From: Salisapilia sapeloensis
Lineage: Eukaryota > Oomycota > Peronosporomycetes > Peronosporales > Salisapiliaceae
Reading direction: 5' to 3'
Length of the DNA: 64,000 nt
Assembly: GCA_023334545.1 (NCBI GenBank)
Contig: JAADVB010000049.1
Coordinates: 28,092 to 92,091, forward strand
Numbering within the stretch: the first letter of the stretch is position 1; each line of letters starts with the position of its first letter. A program made the translations under genes and the position numbers. Below are positions 52,738 to 63,800 of this stretch, piece by piece. The notes below the pieces were generated by a model. The model saw only the letters and a list, made by a program, of their open reading frames with translations. It was not told where the DNA came from and searched no databases.

Positions 52738-54074
52738 ATGATATGCACTACATGCCCTCAAGAGCATTTCCCAATCGTTAAAGACATGGAGACGTCCCAC
52801 AAGAACCGGTTACCACAGGAGCTCATGCCCACGACCATTGACGTCTCGAACGATCAGAGGCTCGCGCTGCACGACATTGCGAATGAAGTCGTGCATACTA
52901 CCGTTGGTGACTTGGACCAGTTCGTACGGGACAATCGCAAATTACCATCCGTCGCGTGGAAGCATCTTAAGTCCACCGACGGTATCCAAATATATAAAGC
53001 ACGAACACTTCCTGCCGATGGAAAGGTCGAAGCTAGTCCTGTGAGCCCAGCCACCTCGACGCTGTCTGCGGACAGTGTCTTCTCCGACACGCCGAGTGAA
53101 CGTGGTCAGCTCTCCTCAGCTCAACCGCCGCAAGTCAAGGCTACAGGCTACATTGATTGCAGTCTAAATGACTATTTGCTAGCTACTAAAATCGAAACAT
53201 CATCGATATCTACACTCTTGCCAGCCCATAAGAAAGAGGTACATGAGCTTTTCATTTGTATTTGCCATCCGGCATGAATATGTCGTTTACGTATACAACG
53301 TAGCGCTTCCATCTCATCCGGACGCTCCGAGTGCTCGAGAGACCGACAAAGGAGCATCCCCTCTGCTTTCTGGCTATCCGATGGTTCGTAGTGGAACGCG
53401 CTGGTATCAAGAATCGAGAGTTTCTAATTCTTGAGGGCAGCGGGACCACGCGGGACTCGCGTGGTAACCCAGTCGGATACCACGTCTTCCATAGCGTCGA
53501 TTTGCCCCAACTCAAACGCATTACATGCAACATTCGAGCAGCCATGTCCTTTTGCTGGATCGTTCGTCCCGACGGCGACAAGCAATGCGAACTCTATTGC
53601 CAAGGCTATACTAATCTACGAGGGTCGATCCTCGACCTCGTCCGCTTACATATTGTCGTGAAACTCGCGCTCTACGTCTCTCTCATCGGAGAAGAGGCGC
53701 TATTAAAGAAACTACAGTACTGTGCACAGCAGTCAATCGAAGGCAAACTCCATATGCGACCGAGAAAGAATTCGTATCGACCGCCTCACTTTCGCACATG
53801 CAGCCTCTGCCCTATCAAACTCCAAGCAGCAGGATCAACCGTCATCTGCGAGATCTGTCACCAGGTACTTGACACAACTATCCTCTACCTCTTCCTTTTC
53901 TTATGATTCATATGCTTCTAGGGAGCTTGTGGCAAGTGCAGTGCATGGAAAAAAGTGCCGTTGCGAGTGGACAACCAAGTCGAGCGCAAGTACCGACCAT
54001 TCTGCGTTCGATGCATCTTGATGGCGAAATCGATGGACTCGAAAGAGTTTGCGAAAAGGGTTTTAATCAACTAA
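52738..54074 (+). CDS. START-FYVE-type zinc-finger protein (oomycete family)
   Basis: Exons 52738..53238, 53304..53864, 53922..54074; phase 0; 404 residues (an alternative start at Met 52786). Residues about 40-310 follow the START-like lipid-binding fold seen before FYVE fingers in oomycetes: SVAWKHLKSTDGIQIYKA, TGYIDCSLNDYLLAT and EFLILEGSG ... NPVGYHVFHSVDL. A C-terminal double zinc-binding region (about 329-390: CSLCPIKLQAAGSTVICEIC ... GACGKCSAW ... FCVRCI) resembles a variant FYVE finger, interrupted by the second intron. Oomycetes carry large expansions of START/FYVE proteins; a phosphoinositide/lipid-linked role at endosomes is inferred. The basic RHHCR core of canonical FYVE is not seen. 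Confidence 0.75.
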
Positions 54075-54177
54075 GCTACGCTTCTTATCAGTGCATGTAG
54101 GAGATGTCGTAATGCGTACGAAAGTATATTCACATTCATGTCAGACTTCAAACTACTTTAAGTCCATGCAAGTCGAC

Positions 54178-54949
54178 TTAGACGTGACCACGAAGCATTT
54201 CGACACGCTCATCATTCTCTTCTTCTTCTGGCTCCTCTTCCACATCATCCTCGGCTATCGGCACTTGAATCCCTTTCTTGGCTAAATACATGCCACGCAG
54301 TTTGTCGGACGACAGAGCTACGAACGTCTTCCACTGATCTTCCACGCGCAAGATCTCTGCTGCCTCCACGATCGATTCAGCTGATGTCAGCATCTTTTCC
54401 AGCCGTCCCACTGCATCATAGTAGGATCTCCCGATCGCACTCGACCGAGTCGGTCGGAGAAGAACCGATGCCTGGGACTCACCAGTGTCCGACCTCCGGC
54501 GCTTACGCTGAGACTCAAAGCTCTGGAGCGACGGACCATTCTTTCTCTCCATATTTGATTTGGCTAGTACAAACGTTAAGTCTTACCAAGACATATTTCC
54601 ATCGTCAAAATGTACCTTGGTCATCATCGGTACTACCGCCCGAATCAATTGTCTGCTGCTCATTCTTCAATGGAGCCCTTCCGACACTCACCGGATCATC
54701 CGCTGCAGCATTCACATTCCCCGTTCGTAACTCCCACCCGTTCTTCTTATACAAACGCTTTAAAGCACTCCACTTGTTCTTGAGTGTCACGAGTTTCAAG
54801 TTATCAGGTACGCCTTCCGGATGGATACGCGTGTGGAACTGTGCTTCTACGTCATGCCAGTTCACCCGATCCACCTGGGCTTCCATGATCTGCTTCAAGA
54901 CCTCTTCCCTCCTCAAATCCCACGCATACTGCTTGCCAGACCCTGCCAT
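54178..54949 (-). CDS. Myb/SANT-like (trihelix-type) DNA-binding protein
   Basis: Exons 54616..54949 and 54178..54563 (52-nt intron), 239 residues from ATG 54949; the frame upstream is open but reaches a stop without an ATG. Residues about 8-75 make a Myb/SANT-like three-helix domain with Trp/Tyr spacing (YAWDLRREEVLKQIMEAQV, NWHDVEAQFHTRI, NKWSALKRLYKKNGWE). The middle is Ser-rich with a KRKRRR-like basic patch (SQRKRRRSD), followed by a helix (YYDAVGRLEKMLTSAESI) and an acidic C-terminus (EDDVEEEPEEEEND). A nuclear role is inferred. Its promoter is shared, 144 bp, with the TRF-like gene. Confidence 0.75.
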
Positions 54950-55093
54950 CCGTCCTCCTACCGCCTTGATCTCCGTCTTTCGATTCCTATCAGAAAAAAA
55001 TTTCGAACGCGACTTGAAGTGGGGAATAAGGTGGTCCACGCTACTTTCGGACGACAATGACCCTTGTCATCCAAGAGCGGGAAACCTCGGCCG
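54950..55093. promoter_or_regulatory. 144-bp bidirectional promoter between two Myb/SANT genes
   Basis: Gap between divergent starts at 54949 and 55094, so the two DNA-binding protein genes probably share control. No named element found. Confidence 0.4.
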
Positions 55094-56487
55094 ATGGACG
55101 GACAGATGACGGACGACTTGGCCCTCGTGGCGAGTCTACTGGGCTACTATGGCCTTGTAGACGAAGCTGAGCGTACATCTTGCATGTTTGTACAAGTAGG
55201 ATGCAGCTGAGACGTATTGTAGCTATATTAAGAAAGATGGAGGAGGGTGGCGTGGTGCTGCCAGAGGAGAGCGCGACCAAGTGGTACCTCCTCTATGCTG
55301 CGTTGCGTAAAGACCTCAAGCTCGGCAAGATCAACTACACACATGTCTACGAGCGACTCATGCAACTCGTACAAGTTACAACGATAAGCTACTAGCATCT
55401 AAGCTGACCATTCTTTAGCTCGTGAAGCTCCCGATGGACGTGGTCAAGACACTGTTTCAAACTCGCCTTCCCATCCATGTCCTCTCTTCCCTTCTATTCA
55501 TTAAGAAACGCTTGTATTAAGTCTCTATGACAGGTCATTGTAAAAAACCTGGATGAAGAGTTTTGTCGATACTCGGATGAAGACTTTATCCTTGAGCGAG
55601 AGGAGCTCCTGCGGTTTAATGGAGCTCTAGAGGTCTGTCAGGAGATGCAGAGGAACCTCGTCTCGAGTGGTGAGGAAGAGGAAGACAGGCAAGATGCTCC
55701 AGCCTCTTCTCTCGCATCCTTTATCGAAATGGTCGACACGCTCAAGGAAGAAAAGCAACCAAAGGTACCTCTTGCCAACCACTTGTTCCTCTTCTCGATA
55801 CTCATGCAGTGTCTAGACCAAGTGGGATGCCATCGTGAAAGAGTTTATCTTGGAAGAAAGCGTCTTCCGTCGAGACATGGAGCGCAGTCTTTTGCAGATG
55901 CAAGAAGCCACGCTCGGCCGTCCAAAGCATCCGTCTCCAAAGCCTCGTCACTCTCGTCCTCACAAGAAGCGAAAGTAAATCCACAATTAGCAGGTCGTAT
56001 GCATCTCTCTCATTCGTATGGTCTCATAGAGTAACGCACAAGTCCGAGGTCGTCCAGCGCTATCCTTCCACTGCCGCCGAGTGGGAGAAGGGTCTCGAAG
56101 ACCACGCCATCTCTCTCCCTTCCACAGCCACAGAAGACCACACGAAGTCATCCACAGCAGCTGCCAACGGTACGCTTTTCTACATCCATTTTCTTCCTAT
56201 CTAACCTCTCTCCAGACGACACGAGCTCCATCGAATCCGAGAGCGACGACAATGAGGCACAGTCTCAGTCAGCACCTCGGAAGACTCGAGCATCCTCTCG
56301 CGTCCGCCGCTTCTGGTCGACTGAAGAGACGGAAGCTCTCATCGCTGGTATCCACAAGTTCCACGGTCGAGACAAGATGTGGTCACTGATAAAACAAGAG
56401 CACAGCGACGTCCTAGCACATCGGTCGAACGTCGACATCAAGGACAAGTACCGGAACCTGATCAAGTTTGGCAAACTCGAGATTTAA
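55094..56487 (+). CDS. Telobox Myb protein, TRF/Taz1-like candidate telomere-binding factor
   Basis: Seven exons: 55094..55172, 55223..55368, 55419..55478, 55534..55764, 55817..55974, 56030..56169, 56216..56487; all phases fit; 361 residues. The first donor/acceptor pair (50-nt intron) restores the frame between two otherwise broken ORFs. Residues 1-190 are all-helical (LALVASLLGYYGLVDEAE ... KINYTHVYERLMQL) and could be a TRFH-like dimerisation domain. A basic PHKKRK patch follows. The C-terminal Myb domain (about 305-358) has FWSTEETEALIAGIHKFHG and the telobox VDIKDKYRNLIK, the signature of proteins that bind TTAGGG-type repeats. Helical N-terminus plus C-terminal telobox Myb is the TRF1/TRF2/Taz1 layout. 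The TRFH part is by inference only. Confidence 0.78.
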
Positions 56488-56654
56488 AAGCAACTGATTT
56501 TCTTTTTTTTCGCCCCAGATACAACTTTCTTTCTTTCGTCCAGTTCCTCGCCGATGAAAACGATCTTCGCGGCGGCGTGTACATTCTTTCTTCTCTTCTT
56601 CTTCTTTCAGCGAATACGCATGTATCTTCGATCGATACAATTCTTGTGCATGGC

Positions 56655-58278
56655 TTAAGCGCGACCGACGGATGTGCTCATGGATAAATCGTTCGGCGTG
56701 TTGTACGTGAACCCTTGGAACGTATTACTCGGTCGAGACGCATCCGACGTCCGGAGCGCATTGTTTTCGACGCTATTGATCTGCATCTTGGTGAATTCCG
56801 CTTCAAAGTTCTTCGTCTCTTCAGCACTGCCGCTCGAAGCACATGGGTTGAACGGAGGGGAGATCTTGCGGTCGTACAACGCTTGCCAGTCCAAACCGCG
56901 GAAGAACTCGTGGTTCTTCACGTCATCTGCGCTGCGACTACCCAATCGCTCGCTCGGGTTACGGTTCAACAGACCACTGATCAGACTACGCGCAGACGAT
57001 CCGACTTCATCCGGGAACGTCAGCGGCGCATTCCGCACTCGGTCAAACAGCTTCTGACGGTTGCGAGTGTACCATGGAGGGAGACCCGTCAGCATCTCGT
57101 ACAAGACCATGCCGAGCGCCCACCAGTCGACAGCTGTGCCGTGTCCCGCTCGGTCGAGGATCTCGGGAGGAAGGTACTCTGGCGTCCCACACATCGAGTT
57201 GGCCCCTTCTGCGCCGTCCGTAATACCTTCCTTTGCCAGTCCAAAGTCCGCTAGGAGCGCATGGCCGACGGAATCGAACAGAATGTTCTCGGGTTTGAGG
57301 TCTCGGTAGACGATCCCGAGCTGATGCAAGTGTTCGAGTGCTAGTGCAACTTCAGCAGCGTAGAACTTGGCCATGTTCTCTGAAAACTTTTCCATCCGAG
57401 AGAGATGGAAGAAGAGTTCACCGCCAGGACAATAGTCCAGGACGAAGTAGAGCTTCTGAGACGTCTGGAAAGCGTAGTGCAAGTGGACGATGAACGGATG
57501 CTTCGCTCGACCGAGGACGCGACGCTCCGTACGCGTGTGCTCGACCTGATTGCGCTTCTTGACGTTACTTTTGTTCAAAGTCTTCATCGCGAACAAACGC
57601 TTGCCCTCCTTCTTCCGCACTAGCGTCACTTTACCATAGGAGCCTTTACCGATGACCTTGAGTAGCTCAAAGTCGTCCAAGTTGGTCTTGGGCGTATTGA
57701 ACAGTGCCTCGCTCTTCTCGCCACCGGCCTGCGTCTCGCCAGCGTCGTACTTGATGGCGTTCGGGCCATGCACTTCTTCATCCAGTGGCTCTTTCTATCG
57801 TAATGATAAGTAAAAAGATCAAGATGAGGTTGATCGGGATCAATACGTTTTGGAGGAGAAAGTCTCGGAAATGGTCCGACAGGCGCGGATCGGGCGTCCC
57901 GGATGTGCCATCCCATGAGCACAAGAGGTGGAGCCAAAATGTGAGCTCTTGCTGACGCTTCTCGATAAACTCCTTGTTCAAGGAGCCGAGGAATTTCTTG
58001 GGCGGCAGAGCTGGGCTCTTGTAGCCGTCCGCCACGAGCTAGGCATAATAGGTCAATCGTTTGTAGTAGATAGGAGTCCTAGGAAAAGGTACCTTGTCGT
58101 GGAACTCTTTAAACTCGTGGTATCGATGCTTGACGACGTACATGGCGCCTTCGGACTGGACCTGGAGAAAGTAGACGGTGGTCTTGGAGCCATTATGACT
58201 CTTGTTCTCGTGGCCGATGATGCCGATAAAGGTCGGCCCTTTGCCGTTGCCGCTACTCGTCGAATCCGTCGTGCTCAT
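56655..58278 (-). CDS. PX-domain AGC protein kinase (SGK3-like)
   Basis: Exons 58093..58278, 57847..58038, 56655..57794; phase 0; 505 residues (human SGK3 496). Residues about 12-118 are a PX domain (YFLQVQSEGAMYVVKHRYHEF ... PPKKFLGSLNKEFIEKRQQEL), which binds PI3P on endosomes. The kinase domain (about 148-400) is complete: GKGSYGKV, AMKTL, YRDLKPEN, ADFGLAKEG, and the activation loop SMCGTPEYLPPE. An AGC tail carries the hydrophobic motif FQGFTY near residue 490, so phosphorylation of loop and tail (PDK1/TORC2 style) is expected. Start ATG 58278; upstream in-frame sequence has no ATG. Substrates unknown. Confidence 0.93.
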
Positions 58279-60225
58279 TCGTAAAGACAAGTATACTCTT
58301 GTGCCAACCTGTGCGCAAGGTCGCTAGAGTCTGGAAATGAGCACCAGCGTCCGGAGAGAGCTGGCTCGACCAATTGGGACGTGCATTGCGAGACAAAGAC
58401 CGAAGCATTACCAGCTTGATGCCTTCGTACTGCGTTGGAGTATAGTCGAAAGACAGCTGGTTTTCGTGCTACTTTTTCTGGGCGGACGAGCAGGACGATG
58501 GACTGGCGAGGTCCAGTTGATACGACCAGAGGATGGTCTTTTCAGTCGAAAGAGAGCCGGCATGCATGATGGACAGGGAGAAGGCGGATTTTGGAGAACG
58601 GACGGGCGATTTCGAAGGAGGAAGGCGCGATGGGGCAACGATGCGATCGTACGGTCGTCGTGACCTTGGTGGAAACTTGGAGGACCGACGAAACAAAGGA
58701 CGAACGAATGTACTTATCACGATCGGGTGACGAAGCGCCTCGTTTGACAGAGATGCAATCCAATCGCAGCAACACAGTGATCGAATGCCCATCAAACTCG
58801 ATGCAATTCGTGCTAACGCGCCAGACGGCAGTAGCGCAGATTGCTATCTCTTTCACACGCCCTGAGGCGTTTCAGACTTCGTCTACACGTGCCTAGATCA
58901 CAAAATGTGGACTCAAAGGTCAACTCTGCACGAGTGTCCAATTCGTCATGGTACTCGTGTGCAGGCAATCTTCTTGTGAAAGCAATGCGCCATCCCATAA
59001 ACCAAGGAGCTCGTTCGGGATACCATTGATGAGTGATCTTCCACCGTCTAGTGCCAGTCTCTACACCATCCTCTAGCTAGCCGTGGCCATGTCGAGATAC
59101 TCCGTAGTACCTTTGTAAGCAGACCGTTGCGTAATCGAGAGGCACCTCCGTGGTACATTCTTGCTCGAAGCGAAAGACGCATGCCAATGTTTCCACAAAC
59201 GCGTTTGAGGCAGTGAGTGCGAACGTGCCGAAAACTAGTCGGCAACAAGCCGAGACTCGTCGACCAAACCTTCTCTAAATTTTCATAAAAACGCTATCTC
59301 GAAAAGTTCCATCTACAGCATCAACTAGACTTGATGCTCTTGTCAGCTTCCAAAGAAGCTAATTGTATCATGTAATCCAGCTTTTCTGAAGACGATAACG
59401 CAGTTGATGCATGTGCATGTCATCAAGTTGTGGATTATTTCTGATAGATCCTGAACTGATGGACGTGCTGAAAAGAAAACAGCACGCGTGTGTACAGATA
59501 AAAGTTTGCAATCCACTAGGTAATGACTTGAAGCTACTAGCATACGCTTCTCGAACAAGCCAGCCAAGATGAGCTGATAGGAATGTCGAATAAACCATTT
59601 ACATGCTACATAGCTCACTGGTTAAATTGCTTTCACACAGAGCTCAACGCATGCAAATTGTATGCTGCCAAATGTCTACTATACAGCGTCAAGACCGTAT
59701 CGCATCATACGTTTCAATTTCATCCTCGCCGTCGTGTTGAGGAGAAGCAAGGAAGATTGAGTGACAAACAAGTTGTACATCGTCTTTCGTCTCAATGGCG
59801 GCAGGTTTACAAGAAATGCACTTGCAGTAGTACTCACGACAGACAGAAATGTATGGTTGCTCTTCCTCTCATGGAAATCTGGAACGTAGAGTACTAGGAA
59901 GCTTCTACCATCTCTATCCCATGCTTTGAAACCTCTACGCGAGAAGAATCTGGCTACATCATCTATTCGTACCTACATCCTGGCCGCATGCCGTTGTCCA
60001 TGTAAGACCTCTGCTGCCGATATCACTGCACGTGACGCCAGTAGCTTCGACCAAAGCTACTTGATGACTGGCACTAGACTATCCACCACACATCCAAACG
60101 CACTAGACAAGGTACCTACAAGTCGCGACACGACAAAGCCTACACTAAACGCATGTCAGAGCACACAAGAAATGAAAAGCTGAATTCGTAGCATGTTGCT
60201 TGTTATGCACTTGGTTCGGCTGCAT
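58279..60225. other. Long intergenic region, no supportable gene
   Basis: 1947 nt between the kinase start and the importin alpha 3' end (both minus strand), the largest gap here. The left part (58330-58900) is GC-richer and nearly stop-free in several frames on both strands, which mimics ORFs (up to 108 codons) without any domain pattern; it is likely the kinase promoter/leader. The right part is AT-rich. A 104-codon frame at 59583 is unsupported. No tRNA or repeat recognised. Confidence 0.4.
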
Positions 60226-62040
60226 CTACTGGGCGCCGCCGAACTGGAAGACACTCGGCTGGTCTCCTCCGGCCGCACCAAACTGGAACTGCTGGGCAGA
60301 CTGGTCTGTCCCGGGTGCCAGGCCGTCCTCGACATCCTCTTCCCCATTGAAGTAGCGCTCCACAATCTTGGCCGCCTTGTCATAGATTTCTATACGAGCA
60401 AAAGCATTAGACCTTGTATCCGACTAGACGCTACCATCTCCCTACCTTCGTTCGCGTGATACTGCAGCGCCTGGATCTTGTTCACGCCGTCCGACTCGTC
60501 CACAAGCGTCGCGACTTCATTCAACTCGCCCGTCCGCTCCTCTTCGCCCACTCGCAAGATGTTCTCGAGTCCTTCCAGCGCCACGATCACTACCTTGGCA
60601 TCCTTGACCTCAAGCAAGTCGCACAGAGGCTTGATGCAGCCGAGACTCACGAGGTGCATGATCTGCTGCGGAGAACCACCGGACGTGGCATTCGACACAG
60701 CCCACGCAGCCTCCTTCCGGACGTCAAACTCGGCCGTCGAGAGGAAACTAATGAGCGTCGGGAAGATGTCTGCCTGGATGACACACTCGATCTGTTCCTG
60801 ATTGCCCGCCGTAATGTTCGATAGCGTCCAGCACGCTTCCTTCCGAATGCCCTTCTTCGGGCTCTCGAGAAGAGATCGGAGGCACGGCAGCGCCTGCAGA
60901 TTGATAATCACCTGTGTCTGGAGGTCGTTGCCTGTCACGATGTTCCCGACGGTCCGCAGTGCCGGCGTCTGGACGGACGGAGACGGGTGGATGAGCAGCT
61001 CGACGATCCGGCGGCAGACGCCTGCCTCGATGACCGCCTGGATACGCTCGTCCAGACCATCCGACATGTACGACAGCGCCCAGCAAGCGTCCGTCAAGAC
61101 CTCCTCGTCCTGTGTATAGATGAGCTGACCGAGAGTCGAGAGCGCCGGCGACACAAGCTCAAACTGCGGCTGCGGCTTGCCTCGGCAAAAGTTCGACAGC
61201 GTCCACGTCGCGTTGCGGAGCATCGTCGGCTTCGAGTTCTCTATGAGCTGCTGTAGCAACGGCAGCAAGGCGCCGCAGCGGAGGACCATGTCACGGCATT
61301 CGATCGAGTCACCGGCGATATTTCCGAGCGCCCACACAGCTTGCTCACGCACGTCGTCGTTCGTAGACAAGAGGAGCTGGCAAAAGATCGGGACGGCGCC
61401 GTTGTTGATCACGACCTTGGTGTCATCCGACGTACCGGACGCAATGTTCGTGAGTGCCCAAGCTGCTTCGAACTGTAGCGTCGGGTAGTCCTCTCGCTGG
61501 AGGAAGTTGACAAAGATCGGCACGACGCCCGCCTCGATGACTTCCTTGATCGGCGGATTACGTTCTAGTTTTTTACATATAATTAGTTTATTAATATAAA
61601 TAAATAAAACAAGACGAGTCTACCGATGGAAAGGAGCTTCCGGAACTTGGTCACGGCATCCAACTGGGCAGCAGGGTCCGCAGAGTTGACGCCAGCAACC
61701 ATTTGCGGTAGCTCTTGCAGCTAGATTCCTAAAGTGAGACGGAGCGATCGCGAATGGAGATGGAGGTACGTACTCTTTCGGCGAGAGAAGGCTCGACGCC
61801 TGGCGTGCCCTCTGCAACCGTTGGCTCTGCAACCTATTTGGAAGGATGCATAAATATAAAAAGACAAGACAAGAGGGAGGATGGGCGTACCATTCGACGG
61901 CGTTGGTTCAGCCGGTCCTCCTTGATGTTCTTCCGGATCTGAACCGTGGTCTCCGACCGACGGCGACGAACCTCATCGGCATCAATCGTCTTCTTAAACG
62001 CATTCTTGCGATCTGGCGCTTTCCCACCCTGGAACGACAT
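60226..62040 (-). CDS. KPNA: Importin alpha (karyopherin alpha)
   Basis: Adaptor that binds nuclear localisation signals and importin beta. Five exons: 61891..62040, 61774..61833, 61624..61720, 60446..61564, 60226..60389; phases match; 529 residues, the standard length. An N-terminal importin-beta-binding (IBB) domain rich in Arg/Lys ([25 protein letters not shown] ... NQRRRM, about 15-50) is followed by ten armadillo repeats with the conserved W-N ladder ([77 protein letters not shown]). The acidic/Gly-rich C-terminal tail would bind CAS. Start ATG 62040 begins the IBB domain; upstream in-frame codons lack ATG. Confidence 0.97.
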
Positions 62041-62471
62041 GCTCGTATCACCTGTCTGAAAGTGTTCTCCACTACTTTTGCTTCTCGTGCGCTCGACCAC
62101 GGGCGTCTCGATTATCTTGACTTTAGTATACCCTGCCACCGCCGACTCCAGTTACACGTATCGCCCACAGAACACAGTACAAAGTACATATTACAATGGC
62201 ATTCTATATCATATAGATGGCAGTATATGGAGAGAGCTAGTGACGAGTACCACGAGACCTCGTGTTGCTTGCTCGTGGGTCTCCATCTGGAGCGCGTTCG
62301 TCAGGAAAGCACGGGAAGGAGCGTAAAGGTCAAGAGAAACATCCGGACGTGTATGTCGGTATTAGAAAAGTCTAGTAGAACGCCGAGATAAGAGGAAAGA
62401 GACAAGAGACAAGAGCAAAAGACATGACTCGAGTGCGCTTTAAATATGGTACACGGACGACCTGTCTGCAA

Positions 62472-63673
62472 CTAGCCTCCTGCATCAGCTTCGGCTTCAA
62501 AGAACTGGTCGAACCCGTCATCATCTTGTTCCAGCCCAAACGTAAACTCTGGATCGGACTAGACACGCATTAGCTAGATCGCATATTCATACCAACAAGA
62601 AACGTACTCGGAAAGGCTCGAGCTTGTGCAATCCGCCGTCCGAATCGTACGACTAGACACACATCAGACACGCTTGCTCATAGCAATACATAGAAACCAT
62701 ACGGTATCGAGAGGAACCAACGGACTCGATGGATGCGACTCAGACGCTCGGCGCTCGTGTCCTCTCGTCGGAGAGCGCACGAGGAACACGTCCACGGCGC
62801 CTTGCTTGGAGCTAAAATACAGGTGGTACCGCAGCTCATTCGTCTCTGGATCGTGATCTGGATCCGGCACTTCCATCGTCGAACTCGGAGGCGCCTTGAC
62901 CACGATCAAATTCCGATCGCTAAAGCTCTCAATACGCTGCATGTCGCCACGAGACACGAATGCATGGCTTTCAATCGATTCGTCATCAGTGTTCTCCTGG
63001 TACATTTGTCGAATGCTGGTGGTTTGCTCTTCGATCAAACGGTCATACTTTTGCTCTTCCTCGACTTGCTCTGCCAGCGTCTGCGTCAACCTAGTCATAT
63101 CTTCCACCCGATCATTCGCACCAGACGATACACTCGCAGCTCTGTCATACGTGAGAAGTTCAGTCGAGGATGGTACGAAGACAGGAGCCTACTTCCAATG
63201 GATGTTGTTTTTCGATGTCTTCTCAATCAAACCAATGCCTTCCAGTACATTCGTAATGTCATAGATCCGACGTTTCTACATAGTATCCGCCACATTAGTT
63301 CCTACCCTCTACTCTAGACCATACTGCATTGCAACCTGGACGCCAAGTGCTTCCGATGCAGCGTTTAGATCGAGGTCTCCAGTCGGAGACGACTGGATCA
63401 AGTCCACGAATTTCTTCGTGAGCAGACCTAACGAACTATCATATCGACTGGCACTCGCAGGCGACCTCATCGTCGCTAGTACATGCTTAATACAACCAAA
63501 TGCACATTTGCAATCGGACTTGACGTACTTTTGCTCGTGGCGGGCGGCGACTGGAAACCGCCTTGCGCAGTCGAACCTGTCGCTTTCCGAGGCGACTGGA
63601 ACGACTCTTCCGACTTGCGCTTCGGCGTACGTCGCTTGCTCTCGCCGTCGTCCGTCGACTTAAACCGCGGCAT
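62472..63673 (-). CDS. E2F: E2F-family transcription factor
   Basis: Controls G1/S genes with a DP partner. Six exons: 63529..63673, 63336..63475, 63193..63275, 62703..63141, 62608..62652, 62472..62558; phases match; 312 residues. Basic N-terminus ([11 protein letters not shown]). The winged-helix DNA-binding domain (about 65-123) is [14 protein letters not shown] ... [13 protein letters not shown] | [19 protein letters not shown], with the invariant RRIYD. A coiled-coil dimerisation helix (about 140-180) is followed by the marked box ([17 protein letters not shown] ... VDVFLV, about 205-250). The C-terminal [14 protein letters not shown] resembles the pocket-protein (Rb) binding and activation motif. 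The fourth donor is ambiguous; the 50-nt intron at 62653..62702 was preferred for size and consensus. Confidence 0.9.
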
Positions 63674-63800
63674 CCGACCTCCCTCCGGTGCTACTTTCGT
63701 TGCACTTGCTGGCGGACGAAACGCTTCTCTTGATTCCAGTATACTTGTATAAGAGTTTGTATACCACGGACACTTAAGTCGAGCCACGAAGCCAGGCACG
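63674..63800. promoter_or_regulatory. 127-bp divergent promoter (E2F / right-edge gene)
   Basis: Gap between divergent starts at 63673 and 63801. The sequence has no element that I can name. Confidence 0.35.

Noticed and set aside
58337-58663. 108-codon plus-strand ORF upstream of the PX kinase
   Set aside because: The stretch is nearly stop-free in several frames on both strands, so ORF length is uninformative; no domain seen.
59583-59897. 104-codon plus-strand ORF between kinase and importin alpha
   Set aside because: Starts with ATG but has no family resemblance and no splice-compatible neighbours; may be chance.
62653-62782. Alternative E2F fourth donor at gtgcgc (62782), which would shorten exon 4
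   Set aside because: It would make a 130-nt intron; the donor at 62702 gives a 50-nt intron with better consensus and keeps the frame. Kept only as a possibility.
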